38,078 bases of DNA from Anaerolineaceae bacterium (lineage in GTDB: Bacteria > Chloroflexota > Anaerolineae > Anaerolineales > Anaerolineaceae). Below the pieces are notes generated by a model. That model was given only the letters and a program-made list of their open reading frames with translations. It was not told the origin of the DNA and searched no databases. Position 1 is the stretch's first letter, and every line of letters begins with the position of its first letter. The stretch is taken from the NCBI GenBank assembly GCA_012797695.1, contig JAAZOQ010000022.1, positions 1-38,078 on the forward strand, read 5' to 3'. Position numbers and translations under genes: made by a program. Positions 1 through 8,152 of the stretch are shown here, one piece after another.

Positions 1-6
1 AACGCT

Positions 7-633
7 CTACAGATAAGCGACGATGTCGCCCGGGTGCAGCCCCAGGTCGCTGGCCAGGACCTTGTAGTCTTTGAAATCGCCAAAGGTCAGGTTCTGGACG
101 TCGAGATGCAGGTTATTCTTGACCCGTTCGAAGAGTTTAATGTAACTGTCAGTGACGCGGTCGCCCCAGTTGAGCGCCAGCATGGCTGCCATGCGTTCGA
201 TGCGTACGGAATCATCCCCTTCGATCTCGACGAAATGGCCAAAGGGCATCTCATCCAGATCGATCTCGAGGTCGTTGAGCAGGTATTTGGTGCGCCATTT
301 TTCGTAGATGATATTGACCTGGTACCCCAGCGCTTCGAGGAACAGGCGGGTGGAGTCGAAGTCGTTGACCTCGATCTCGATTTCCTGACGGATTGCCACC
401 GCCTCGCCGGGCTGTGAAGGACCTTTGTAGGTGAGATAGATGCCCTGATCCTGACGCAGCCGCAATACGCGGTGGTCACGGGTAAGTTCCAGGTTGGGGG
501 TGTCGAAGCGCAGATTGGTTTCGAAGGTGCGCGGTTGGATCAGGCTGGCGCCGATGCTGCGCAGCCGCTGCTCGAATGAGGCGGAATCATTCAGATAAAA
601 TTTGACTTCCATTTCCAGGTGATTACGATTCAT
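7..633 (-). CDS. CYTH domain protein (class IV adenylate cyclase / thiamine-triphosphatase-like)
   Basis: The product of 208 residues opens with the CYTH signature E-x-E-x-K (E7, E9, K11 in EMEVKF). A run of alternating charged beta strands follows (LRLRQDQG, YLTYKGPS, RQEIEIEV), as in the triphosphate tunnel fold. CYTH enzymes bind a triphosphate and metal inside the tunnel. Members act as CyaB-like adenylate cyclases, thiamine triphosphatases or inorganic triphosphatases, and the sequence does not say which this is. Conserved acidic stretches (EIDLDEMPFGHFVEIEG, about 126-142) fit the metal site. The start at 633 is chosen because AAGGAGGAG lies just upstream; an in-frame extension to 708 has no such site. 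The start overlaps the upstream membrane gene by 11 nt, so translation is probably coupled. It is the last gene of a three-gene minus-strand operon. Confidence 0.85.
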   Translation of the reverse strand: MNRNHLEMEVKFYLNDSASFEQRLRSIGASLIQPRTFETNLRFDTPNLELTRDHRVLRLRQDQGIYLTYKGPSQPGEAVAIRQEIEIEVNDFDSTRLFLEALGYQVNIIYEKWRTKYLLNDLEIDLDEMPFGHFVEIEGDDSVRIERMAAMLALNWGDRVTDSYIKLFERVKNNLHLDVQNLTFGDFKDYKVLASDLGLHPGDIVAYL

Positions 634-1084
634 GATCTCCTCCTTGCGAAGAAGGGTGAGAAATATTTTCTTCGTTTGCCAAGGCTGATGATACCATATC
701 CGGGGCAAGCGACCAGAGTCCGCCCAGGATCAACCCTAACAGGAGCAGGCTGAAGGCAATCGGGAACCACTGCTGCAGGACCGGTAGCGGGTTGAGCGAG
801 AATACCAGCCGGTCCAGCCAGTGCCAGAGTACCGACAGCACCGCAAACAGGCTGCCCAGCCACAGACTGACAAGGCTGCGCCGGAACAGCCAGATCGCGG
901 TGGCGAGAAAACCCAACCCCAGCAGCGTGCCCTGAAAGACCGGGTAAAGCGGGCCAAAACGGTACTGTATGATCGTGAGCAGGGTCCAACTGTGTATTGC
1001 CTGGCCGGCTTCGGCAAAATAATACAGGCTGGCGGCCAGAGTCAGACCGATGAAAAGCCAAAGAGCAAAACCACGTTTTTTCAT
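623..1084 (-). CDS. Small integral membrane protein, unknown function
   Basis: The protein has 153 residues with about four hydrophobic segments (roughly 6-24, 44-65, 72-95 and 106-128), a short cytoplasmic N terminus (MKKRG) and a polar tail of about 25 residues. I recognise no family or catalytic motif. Its ATG overlaps the TGA of the upstream glycosyltransferase-like gene (shared ATGA), and its own stop overlaps the start of the CYTH gene by 11 nt. It is therefore surely translated as part of that operon. Possible roles are a partner for the large membrane enzyme or a small lipid-handling protein, but nothing in the sequence decides between them. Confidence 0.7.
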   Translation of the reverse strand: MKKRGFALWLFIGLTLAASLYYFAEAGQAIHSWTLLTIIQYRFGPLYPVFQGTLLGLGFLATAIWLFRRSLVSLWLGSLFAVLSVLWHWLDRLVFSLNPLPVLQQWFPIAFSLLLLGLILGGLWSLAPDMVSSALANEENISHPSSQGGDHES

Positions 1085-3330
1085 TTAAAGGACACTTCCC
1101 AGAGGTGAACGTGATCGGGTTCGCTGCTTTCGCTGTTTTTGAGGGTGATCGTAAATTCTTTCGTTGTCACCGTCTGCCCCAGCGTCAGGGTAACGTTGCG
1201 GTAATCGGTGCTGGTAGACACTTTTTGTTCGACGCTGAGCACAGCGGATCCGTCTGCAGGGGTCACGGCGAGGCTGAACGCGGAAGGCGCTCCGCCGATG
1301 CGCAGGGTGACCTGAGACAGGTCGATGGGCTGGGCCAGGGTGAATTTGAGGATGAGCGGGTTGGCTTCAGCGGTGCGGATCAGCGAGTTGTCGTTGCCGT
1401 CGAAAAGATCAGGAAGGCTGCCCATATCCAGTTTCGGATACTGAATGGTGGCCTGAGTACCGTCAGGCAGCGTGGCGCTGGCGGTGAGCAGCGCGTGGCG
1501 GGCGGTCAGTTCATTGGCAAAGACCTGGGCAACGTTATCAACGTAGCTTACTTTAACGAAGTAAAAGCCGGGAGTACCATCGGGATAAGGAAGAGTTTTC
1601 AGTATCAGCACGGATTTGAATTTATTGCTGGCCTGGACCTGCTTCATTTCTTCCGGAATGACCACGAAAACGGTCTGATCGTCCAGCGGGGATTGCTGGA
1701 TCATCCATTGCTCGATGCTGCTCAACTGGAAGGGGGCCGGGTCCTTGAAAAAGTAACGTACCAGCACGTCGGTGCCATTGGCCCAGGCGGAGGAAACCAC
1801 CAGTTTGGTGCCTGGGTTTTCCTGCAGATACTCTTTAACTTCCCCGAAAAGCTGGCGGGCGCCGTACTGCATCCCCGCCAGGCCATAGTCGGTGTACCAG
1901 GTAGGGGCGTGGGTCAGCACGTCCTGCACCATGTAGCCGTTGATGCCCAGCAGCACGATAATGGCCGCGGAAGCCGAGATGGCAGCCCGGACGTGTACCT
2001 GGCTCAGCCAGTGAATGACTTGGTCGAGCGCCAGCGCGGCCAGCAGGGTGGCGGGAATGACCATGAAGAGAGCGCGGGTGATACCCACGCTGGCCAGAGC
2101 TGCTCCGCTGGGGGCCGCGATGACGGCCAGCAGCAGCAGACGATATTCCGACTTGCGCAGCCGCAGCAGGGTGAGCCCGAGTCCCAGCAGCACCAGCGGC
2201 AGGCTCCACCACAACAGGTTGCCGTATCCCTTCATCACATGGCGCACCAGATCGATCTGTTCCGGACCAAACCAGTAATAGGGGTTGAGCATCTGCCCAT
2301 ACTGTTTGAAATAAATGCTCAGTTTTTGCGGCAGCGTGTAATCTTGCGTCCAGTAAGAGTTCAGAATTTGCAGATGTTTGAAATTCTCCTCTGGGTGCAC
2401 GATCAAAAAACGTACGTAAGGCAGGACGCACAATAGCCCCACCCCAAAAGCAGCCAGTACTGTTTTCCAGTGGCGCAGATGATAGCGCAGGTCCGAGAAG
2501 ATCAGCCCGACAAACATTACCAGCATGACCATCTGCGCCGGGCTGTAGCTGTAGAAAGTCAGCGCCGCGAACAGGATGGCTGGGATCAGGTAACGGGGCT
2601 TTTCCTGCCGGTACATGGCGTAACAATAAAGGAAGGCCGCGAAGAAAGAAGCGGCCAGAGCGGTCTCGAATGCGGTGCGTGAGTGCAGGAACCAGGCAGG
2701 TGTGACTGCCAGGATCAGGATTGCCAGCACCGGGAAGCGCGAATGCAGTACGTTGCGCGAAAACAGCCCTACGCCCAGCGCGGCCAGCAGGGTAAACAGC
2801 ACGCATACTCCGCGGGTGACCCAGATGGACTTTCCAAATATCAATGTAGGCAGCACCTGGATGTAGACTGAGATGCCCAGGTTGTACTGATTGCCGTTGA
2901 CGAAATAAGTGGGCAGAAATTCGCCGGTGTCGCTGTCGAATCCATTGATGAGCATATCGGCAGCCGAATTGGTCTGGATGGCTTCATCTGTGAAGAAGTA
3001 GATCGGGAAGCGGTCCAGCCCGATGAAACGGGAGGCAAGGTAGACGAACAGGGCCAGCACGATGAAGATTACCTGCTGATGCTGGATCAGAAATTGTTTG
3101 GCTGAGTTCTGCTTGAGGGGAGAAACCTGCGCCGGGTTGGCCAGGGTCTTGCGCCAGGGTCGGGCCAGGGGTTCCCCAGTCCGCTGTTTGATCACCTGCA
3201 GCTCAACCTGGGCGGATTCGGCCAGGTCGATTGACACGGTGACCTTTTCTCCCGCTGCAGCGGTGATCTGGATTGATCTCGCTGCCGGGGAGGGCATTGA
3301 CTCTTCTTCTGGGGGAAAATCCCGATCCAC
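1081..3330 (-). CDS. GT-C fold glycosyltransferase-like membrane protein (GT39/ArnT type) with C-terminal beta domain
   Basis: The product of 749 residues has a polar N-terminal region of about 80 residues and then some ten or more transmembrane segments (about 87-440). The first extracytoplasmic loop carries the acidic pair of GT-C enzymes (FFTDEAIQ, about residues 112-119). Such enzymes move a sugar from a polyprenyl-phosphate donor to lipid or protein acceptors on the outer face of the membrane. After the membrane part come a soluble region (about 470-600) and a final domain of about 130 residues. In that last domain, a LFDGNDNSLIRT segment followed by ILKFTLAQPIDLSQVTLRIG resembles a discoidin/F5-8 type carbohydrate-binding fold; this is my inference. 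The start is GTG at 3330 with AGGAAG five bases upstream; an ATG at 3297 is an alternative. On the minus strand a TATAAT at 3356-3351 may be the -10 element. Confidence 0.75.
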   Translation of the reverse strand: MDRDFPPEEESMPSPAARSIQITAAAGEKVTVSIDLAESAQVELQVIKQRTGEPLARPWRKTLANPAQVSPLKQNSAKQFLIQHQQVIFIVLALFVYLASRFIGLDRFPIYFFTDEAIQTNSAADMLINGFDSDTGEFLPTYFVNGNQYNLGISVYIQVLPTLIFGKSIWVTRGVCVLFTLLAALGVGLFSRNVLHSRFPVLAILILAVTPAWFLHSRTAFETALAASFFAAFLYCYAMYRQEKPRYLIPAILFAALTFYSYSPAQMVMLVMFVGLIFSDLRYHLRHWKTVLAAFGVGLLCVLPYVRFLIVHPEENFKHLQILNSYWTQDYTLPQKLSIYFKQYGQMLNPYYWFGPEQIDLVRHVMKGYGNLLWWSLPLVLLGLGLTLLRLRKSEYRLLLLAVIAAPSGAALASVGITRALFMVIPATLLAALALDQVIHWLSQVHVRAAISASAAIIVLLGINGYMVQDVLTHAPTWYTDYGLAGMQYGARQLFGEVKEYLQENPGTKLVVSSAWANGTDVLVRYFFKDPAPFQLSSIEQWMIQQSPLDDQTVFVVIPEEMKQVQASNKFKSVLILKTLPYPDGTPGFYFVKVSYVDNVAQVFANELTARHALLTASATLPDGTQATIQYPKLDMGSLPDLFDGNDNSLIRTAEANPLILKFTLAQPIDLSQVTLRIGGAPSAFSLAVTPADGSAVLSVEQKVSTSTDYRNVTLTLGQTVTTKEFTITLKNSESSEPDHVHLWEVSFK

Positions 3331-3350
3331 AGTGTCTTCCTTTCGAATGG

Positions 3351-3356
3351 ATTATA
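3351..3356 (-). promoter_or_regulatory. Candidate -10 element for the minus-strand operon
   Basis: TATAAT on the minus strand lies 20 bases before the GTG start at 3330. I see no good -35 hexamer at the proper distance, so only the -10 match supports this site. Confidence 0.35.
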
Positions 3357-3420
3357 GCATGGAGGGCATTTGTGGCTGGCCTGAAAATGTCTTCTTGGAT
3401 TGCCGCAAAAGTTTCTTTGC

Positions 3421-3448
3421 TTGACATCGACCCAAAGTCGGATATACT
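3421..3448 (+). promoter_or_regulatory. Sigma70-type promoter for the gat region
   Basis: TTGACA (3421-3426) and TATACT (3443-3448) are separated by 16 bases. Transcription would begin near 3455 and leave a leader of about 42 bases before the ATG at 3497. It is the only good promoter seen before gatC, so it probably drives the small membrane protein gene and the gat genes together. Confidence 0.7.
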
Positions 3449-3496
3449 CACAAAAGAGGCTTGCTGAAACTATTTTTTGGATCGGGAGGGAACGAG

Positions 3497-3769
3497 ATGA
3501 AAACGAATTTGTGGGATATTCTCTCCGTGCTGGTGATCACGTGTACGCTGGTGGTGCTGATGGTCGTGCTGATCATCTTCGTCAACCCGCGTTCATCGAT
3601 CAACCCTTTCCCGCCGCCGACCTCCGTGCCGACGATCGACATTCCAACTCCCACGCCCACCCTGGTGCGCCTGCCGCCCACCTGGACGCCCACCCCTTCC
3701 CCGATCCCCACGCAGCGCCCGACAAGCACTCCCATGCCGGTAGCCACACAGTTGATCATTAACCCCTGA
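3497..3769 (+). CDS. Small single-pass membrane protein with Pro/Thr-rich tail
   Basis: The product has 90 residues: a short N terminus (MKTNLWDIL), one transmembrane helix (about 8-33) and an outside tail made almost only of Pro, Thr, Ser and Val. Such tails are typical cell-wall-spanning linkers, but here no folded domain follows, so it is a linker without a cargo. I know no function for it. The start at 3497 follows GGGAGG at a good distance; an in-frame extension to 3461 lacks a site and would begin almost at the predicted transcription start. It lies 36 bp before gatC and is probably co-transcribed. Confidence 0.6.
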   Translation: MKTNLWDILSVLVITCTLVVLMVVLIIFVNPRSSINPFPPPTSVPTIDIPTPTPTLVRLPPTWTPTPSPIPTQRPTSTPMPVATQLIINP

Positions 3770-3805
3770 CGTCACCGGCAAAACCCAGCCTACGATTGGA
3801 CCTTT

Positions 3806-4126
3806 ATGAGCGATCAAATTACTCCAGAAATCTTTGACCATTTGGTTGATCTGGCCGCGTTGGAACTCAGCCAGGAACAGGCAGAATACCTGCGCAAACA
3901 GTTGAATAATCAATTGAAAGCCATTCACGAGCTCGAAGCGATCCCGCTGGAGGCGGATATTCCCATCAGTCTGCATGGGGTGCCTTACACGGCTGCCGAA
4001 AGTGCCGCGCCGCGTGCGGATGAGTGGCATCCCTATGCCGATACTCAAAAGATTCTGGCCCAGGCTCCTCAGCTCGAGGATGATTACATCGTCGTTCCAG
4101 ATATTCCCCATACCGCGCTTAAATAG
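3806..4126 (+). CDS. gatC: Aspartyl/glutamyl-tRNA amidotransferase subunit C
   Basis: The product has 106 residues, close to the usual 95-105. GatC is the small scaffold that holds GatA and GatB together in the GatCAB complex, which converts Glu-tRNA(Gln), and often Asp-tRNA(Asn), to the amide. Typical features are the N-terminal helix pair (HLVDLAALELSQEQAEYLRKQLN), the short linker with ADIPIS, and the tail rich in acidic and aromatic residues (LEDDYIVVPDI). A -10-like TACGAT lies nine bases before the ATG and no strong ribosome site is visible, so initiation may depend on coupling from the upstream gene. gatA starts 9 bp downstream. Confidence 0.92.
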   Translation: MSDQITPEIFDHLVDLAALELSQEQAEYLRKQLNNQLKAIHELEAIPLEADIPISLHGVPYTAAESAAPRADEWHPYADTQKILAQAPQLEDDYIVVPDIPHTALK

Positions 4127-4135
4127 AAGACCATT

Positions 4136-5719
4136 ATGGAATTATGTGACCTTACTGCACTTGAAATGACCCGCTTACTGCGGCAAAAGAAAACTTCTGC
4201 GGTCGAGATTTTGCAGTCGACCCTGCAGCGCATTGGTCAGGTGGAAGGGCGCAATGGTGCCCTCGCTCAGACCACTACCGAAGAAGATAAGAGCAAAGTT
4301 CATGCCTTCATCACTCTCACTGATGATCTGGCCATGCAGCAGGCCCAGGCGGTGGATGCCGCCCTGGCAGCAGGCAAGGATCCCGGCTCGCTGGCGGGCG
4401 TCCCCTTTACCGTCAAGGATATTTTTTGCGTGACGGATACCCCGTCGACGGCGGCTTCGAAGATTCTGGCAAATTTCAAGGCCCCCTATACCGCGACTGC
4501 GGTGGAACGCATGCAAAAAGCCGGCGCGGTCATGTTGGGCAAAGTCAATTTGGATGAGTTTACTTATGGTTCCTCCACGGAATCTTCCGCTTTTCAGCCG
4601 AGCACGCGCAATCCCTGGAACCCCAACCATGTTCCCGGCGGTTCCTCCGGGGGCAGCACGGCCAGTGTGGCTGCGGGTGAGACGCCCCTCTCCTTGGGCA
4701 CCGATACCGCTGGCTCCATTCGCCAGCCGGCAGCTTTCTGCGGGGTGGTGGGGGTCAAACCCACTTACGGCCGCGTTTCCCGGTATGGGCTGATTGCATT
4801 CGCTTCTTCTCTCGATTGCCCCGGTCCGGTGGCGCGCACGGTGGCGGATGCCGCCGCCATGCTGCAGGTCATTGCTGGTGCGGATGAGCACGATGCCACC
4901 GCTGTTACCCTGCCCACCCCCGATTATCTGACGAAGTTGGCCGAAGGGGTAAAGGGCAAGCGCATTGGCCTGTCACCCGATTATTTCCGCATCACTTTTC
5001 CCGATCCCCAAACCGGCAAATTTGCCGAGCAGCCGCTGCCCCAAGAGATTGCTGCGGCGGTCTATCACGCTGCCGAGGTGCTGGCTTCTCTGGGCGCCGA
5101 AATCGTTACGGATGTGCCGATGCCGAATACCCGTTATGGCATCCCGGCCTATTTCGTCATCAGCCGGGTGGAAGCGGCTTCGAATCTGCATCGTTACGAC
5201 GGCGTCAAGTATGGGCTGCGCACGCAGCAGCCGTACACCGACCTGCGCCAGATGTACAAACTTTCGCGCAACGAAGGCTTTGGTTTGCAGCCCAAGCTGC
5301 GCATTCTGATGGGCATGTACGTCAGCGCGGCCCAGTACAGCGAGCAGTATTATCAACGTGCCCTCAAGGTGCGTACGCTGATCCGCCGTGATTTTGAACA
5401 GGCCTTCGATCCGGCTGGCCCGTACCGTCTGGATGCCCTGCTTACCCCCACCACGCCGACGACGGCTTTTGAGATGGATGCGCTATATGGGGATTCGGTG
5501 CTGATGCAGTATGCTGATCAGCTCACCGTCCCGGCCAACCACGCCGGTATCCCGGGCCTTTCTTTGCCGGGCGGGGTGGATGCCGCGGGGCTGCCCATTG
5601 GCATTCAACTGCTGGGCGCAGATTATTGTGAAGACAAGCTCTTCCAGATTGGTCACGCTTACGAGCAGGCCACCCAGTCCGAGGACTGGCGTACGCTGAA
5701 GCCGATGGTGTTGCGCTGA
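4136..5719 (+). CDS. gatA: Aspartyl/glutamyl-tRNA amidotransferase subunit A
   Basis: The product of 527 residues is the glutaminase subunit of GatCAB and belongs to the amidase-signature family. It releases ammonia from glutamine or asparagine for amidation of the mischarged tRNA in GatB. The Ser-cisSer-Lys triad is intact: K94 in FTVKDIF, S170 in the Gly/Ser-rich loop GGSSGGS, and S194 in DTAGSIRQPA. The spacing of 24 residues between the two serines matches the family. It is slightly longer than the usual 480-490 residues, with extra residues near 40-55 and in the C-terminal half. It follows gatC by 9 bp and is separated from gatB by the CAP lipoprotein gene. Confidence 0.96.
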   Translation: MELCDLTALEMTRLLRQKKTSAVEILQSTLQRIGQVEGRNGALAQTTTEEDKSKVHAFITLTDDLAMQQAQAVDAALAAGKDPGSLAGVPFTVKDIFCVTDTPSTAASKILANFKAPYTATAVERMQKAGAVMLGKVNLDEFTYGSSTESSAFQPSTRNPWNPNHVPGGSSGGSTASVAAGETPLSLGTDTAGSIRQPAAFCGVVGVKPTYGRVSRYGLIAFASSLDCPGPVARTVADAAAMLQVIAGADEHDATAVTLPTPDYLTKLAEGVKGKRIGLSPDYFRITFPDPQTGKFAEQPLPQEIAAAVYHAAEVLASLGAEIVTDVPMPNTRYGIPAYFVISRVEAASNLHRYDGVKYGLRTQQPYTDLRQMYKLSRNEGFGLQPKLRILMGMYVSAAQYSEQYYQRALKVRTLIRRDFEQAFDPAGPYRLDALLTPTTPTTAFEMDALYGDSVLMQYADQLTVPANHAGIPGLSLPGGVDAAGLPIGIQLLGADYCEDKLFQIGHAYEQATQSEDWRTLKPMVLR

Positions 5720-5744
5720 GAGTAGTGTCGGAAAAGGAATGAAG

Positions 5745-6452
5745 ATGGCCAACCCCCACCGCCGCAAAGCAATTTTCTTGATTTTGGCAGCTATTTTGCT
5801 GGTCCTGACCCTGAGCGCCTGCCAGCTTTCGCAAACGGTGGCGGCCTTACTGGCTTCGCCGACCCCGACGGTGACCCTGACCGCAACTCCGACGCTGACT
5901 TTTACCCCCACAGTTACTGCCACGGCTACCAGCACCGCGACCCCAACACTCACCCTTACCCCTACGGCCACTGCTACCCAAACACCGGTGCCGACGAAAA
6001 AACCGACTGTGGCAGCTTCTTCGGGCGAGGGAGCAGGCTGCAGCGGCCCCAATTATGATTACGAAGGGCAGGTGCGCGGTCTGATCAACGGTATCCGGGC
6101 GAATAATGGTCTCTCAGCTCTGTCGGCCAATGGTTCCCTGGCCAGTGCAGCGCGCGAACACAGTCAGGATATGGCATCTAATGGATACTTCAGCCATTTT
6201 GGGCTGAATGGCTCCGGCCCAGATTCGCGGGCCAAGGCAAACGGCTATTCTTTCTCGTTGATCGGCGAAGACATTTATGCCGGCAACATGAATCTGAATT
6301 CGCCGTCGGCAGCGGTCGGTGCCTGGATGAACAGTGCTGAGCATAAGGCGGTCATCCTGAACGGGTCATTTACTGAAATTGGAGTGGGGTACTGGTGCGA
6401 CCCGAACAGTGCCTATGAAGGATATTTCACGGCGGATTTTGGTCGGCCCTGA
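5745..6452 (+). CDS. CAP (SCP/PR-1) domain lipoprotein
   Basis: The product has about 235 residues. A lipobox (LSAC) after a basic and hydrophobic signal marks it as a lipoprotein. Then come about 65 residues of Thr/Pro repeats and a CAP domain of about 125 residues. The domain shows the family pattern: INGIRANNGLSAL, AREHSQDMASNGYFSH, GEDIYAG and AVGAWMNSAEHKAVILN, then GVGYWCD and YFTADFG. Histidines and glutamates of the CAP cavity are present (H in AREHS, E in GEDI, H in AEHK). Bacterial CAP proteins are secreted and their biochemical role is poorly known. The start at 5745 has AAGGA six bases upstream; ATG at 5739 is too close to that site. Its place between gatA and gatB is unusual. Confidence 0.85.
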   Translation: MANPHRRKAIFLILAAILLVLTLSACQLSQTVAALLASPTPTVTLTATPTLTFTPTVTATATSTATPTLTLTPTATATQTPVPTKKPTVAASSGEGAGCSGPNYDYEGQVRGLINGIRANNGLSALSANGSLASAAREHSQDMASNGYFSHFGLNGSGPDSRAKANGYSFSLIGEDIYAGNMNLNSPSAAVGAWMNSAEHKAVILNGSFTEIGVGYWCDPNSAYEGYFTADFGRP

Positions 6453-6496
6453 GACCAATCCGTGACCGGATCTTTGAATTTGTAAAAAGAGGACTC

Positions 6497-7951
6497 ATGA
6501 CAGAATACGAAGCTGTAATTGGGTTGGAAACGCATATTCAACTGAATACCAAGACCAAGATCTTCTGTTCGTGCAAAGCGGATAGCTGGTATGATGCTCC
6601 CAACACCAACATTTGCCCGGTGTGCTGCGGTCTGCCCGGCGTGCTGCCGGTGTTGAATAAAGCGGTTGTCGAGAAGGCGGTCCTTCTGGCCAACGCCATG
6701 CACTCTGAGATTCGTCCCTTATCGTTCTTTGATCGCAAAAATTACTTTTACCCCGACCTGCCGAAGGGCTATCAAATTTCGCAATTTGACCAGTCGCTGG
6801 GCAAGGGCGGTTATCTGGAATTACCTGTTCCGGCTGCTGCGGCACCTGATAATCAAGCTTACGTGCGCCGCGTTTCGATCTGGAAGCTGCACATCGAAGA
6901 AGATGCCGGTAAAACCAAGAACACTGGTACTCGTCGCTTTATCGATTTCAATCGCTGCGGTGTGCCCCTGGTCGAAATGGTCACGGGCCCCGATCTGCGC
7001 ACTGCTGATGAGGCAGCCCAATATCTCATCCGTCTGCGCCAGTTGTTGCGCTGGCTGGGCATTTCTGAGGCGGATATGGAAAAGGGGCATCTGCGCTGTG
7101 ATGCCAACGTTTCAGTGCGGGTAAAGGGCGAGACCATCCTGAACCCCAAGACCGAGATCAAGAATGTCAATTCCATTGAAGCGGTACGCGATGCCATTGC
7201 CAAAGAGATCCAGCGCCAGATTCGCGAGGTTGAGGCGGGTCACCGCATCGAGGCCTGGACGCTCGAGTGGGATGAAGACACCGGTACCCTCAAGAAGATG
7301 CGCTCTAAAGAGACGGAAGCGGATTACCGTTACTTCCGCGAACCCGATTTGCTGCCCATTCGTCTCAGCGACGAGTGGAAAAACCACATTCTCGTCGATT
7401 TTCCTGAACTGCCTTTGACCCGTCGGGCGCGCTTTATGGAACAATATGGACTGCCCGAATATGACGCGGATATCCTTACCGGGGAACGCCGTCTATCGGA
7501 TTACTTCGAGGAAACGGTGCGGGCTTACGGCGGCGACCCCAAGAAAGCCTCGAACTGGCTGATGAACGACGTGCTGCGCATGCTCAATGATCAGGGCCTG
7601 AACCCGGCCGAGATGAAATTGACGCCGGCTTTTCTGGCGGAGATCCTCAAGCTGGTTGATGCCGGTACCATCAACATCAGTACAGGCAAATCTTTGCTCG
7701 AAAAGGTCGAGCAGAGTGGCAAGGCTCCCTCTCAGATCGTCAGCGAGGAGGGGCTGGCCAAAGTCAGCGATGATTCGGCCATCCGTGCGGTCTGCCAGGA
7801 AGTGCTGGCCGAGAGCCCCAATGAAGTAGCGGCTTACCGGGGAGGAAAGGCCACCCTGATCGGCTGGTTCGTGGGTTCGGTCATGAAAAAGACGCGGGGT
7901 AAAGCCGATGCGGCCCTGGCCCGTTCAATTCTGGAAGAATTACTCAAATAA
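6497..7951 (+). CDS. gatB: Aspartyl/glutamyl-tRNA amidotransferase subunit B
   Basis: The product of 484 residues has the usual length. GatB binds the mischarged tRNA, activates the side-chain carboxylate with ATP and amidates it with ammonia delivered from GatA. The N-terminal cradle domain begins with EAVIGLETHIQL and carries a zinc site (C24, C26, C40, C43: CSC then CPVC). The GGRP-type catalytic regions are followed by the helical domain and a YqeY-like C-terminal tail (AYRGGKATLIGWFVGSVMKKTRGKAD) that contacts the tRNA. AGAGGA precedes the ATG. It is the last gene before the terminator at 7973. Confidence 0.96.
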   Translation: MTEYEAVIGLETHIQLNTKTKIFCSCKADSWYDAPNTNICPVCCGLPGVLPVLNKAVVEKAVLLANAMHSEIRPLSFFDRKNYFYPDLPKGYQISQFDQSLGKGGYLELPVPAAAAPDNQAYVRRVSIWKLHIEEDAGKTKNTGTRRFIDFNRCGVPLVEMVTGPDLRTADEAAQYLIRLRQLLRWLGISEADMEKGHLRCDANVSVRVKGETILNPKTEIKNVNSIEAVRDAIAKEIQRQIREVEAGHRIEAWTLEWDEDTGTLKKMRSKETEADYRYFREPDLLPIRLSDEWKNHILVDFPELPLTRRARFMEQYGLPEYDADILTGERRLSDYFEETVRAYGGDPKKASNWLMNDVLRMLNDQGLNPAEMKLTPAFLAEILKLVDAGTINISTGKSLLEKVEQSGKAPSQIVSEEGLAKVSDDSAIRAVCQEVLAESPNEVAAYRGGKATLIGWFVGSVMKKTRGKADAALARSILEELLK

Positions 7952-7972
7952 AGTGATTGGACAATGAAACAG

Positions 7973-8005
7973 GAGCTGCACCTTTCATGGTGCGGCTCTT
8001 TTTTT
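7973..8005 (+). terminator. Rho-independent terminator after gatB
   Basis: A 10-bp stem (GAGCTGCACC with GGTGCGGCTC, one G-T pair) with a 6-base loop is followed by seven T residues. It ends the gat transcript 21 bp after gatB. Confidence 0.9.
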
Positions 8006-8087
8006 GTCGTGGGGGTCGATAGAGATGAGGGATCACTGTCAGTGAAAAAATTGGCGCCACTAGTTTCGATTTTTTAAGATTACCCGA

Positions 8088-8116
8088 TTGACTTTTTGTT
8101 GCAAAATCACTAAAAT
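8088..8116 (+). promoter_or_regulatory. Promoter of the ROK/sugar transport locus
   Basis: TTGACT (8088-8093), a 17-base spacer and TAAAAT (8111-8116). The start of transcription would fall near 8123, immediately before the palindrome at 8124. Only one mismatch from consensus is seen in each hexamer. Confidence 0.8.
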
Positions 8117-8123
8117 GAACTTT

Positions 8124-8142
8124 GTAAGTAAAGTTTACTTAC
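8124..8142. promoter_or_regulatory. 19-bp palindromic operator, probably bound by the ROK repressor
   Basis: GTAAGTAAA, one central G, then TTTACTTAC make a perfect inverted repeat of two 9-bp arms. It sits right after the -10 element and 10 bp before the ATG of the ROK regulator, where a bound dimer would block initiation. ROK repressors (XylR, NagC, Mlc) bind AT-rich palindromes of similar size, so autoregulation is the simplest reading. I did not find a second copy elsewhere in the window, which suggests one switch for the whole locus. Confidence 0.75.
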
Positions 8143-8152
8143 TAACCCATCT

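Noticed and set aside
6497..7951. Reading gatB as a fusion with a separate YqeY protein
   Set aside because: The YqeY-like tail is a normal part of GatB.
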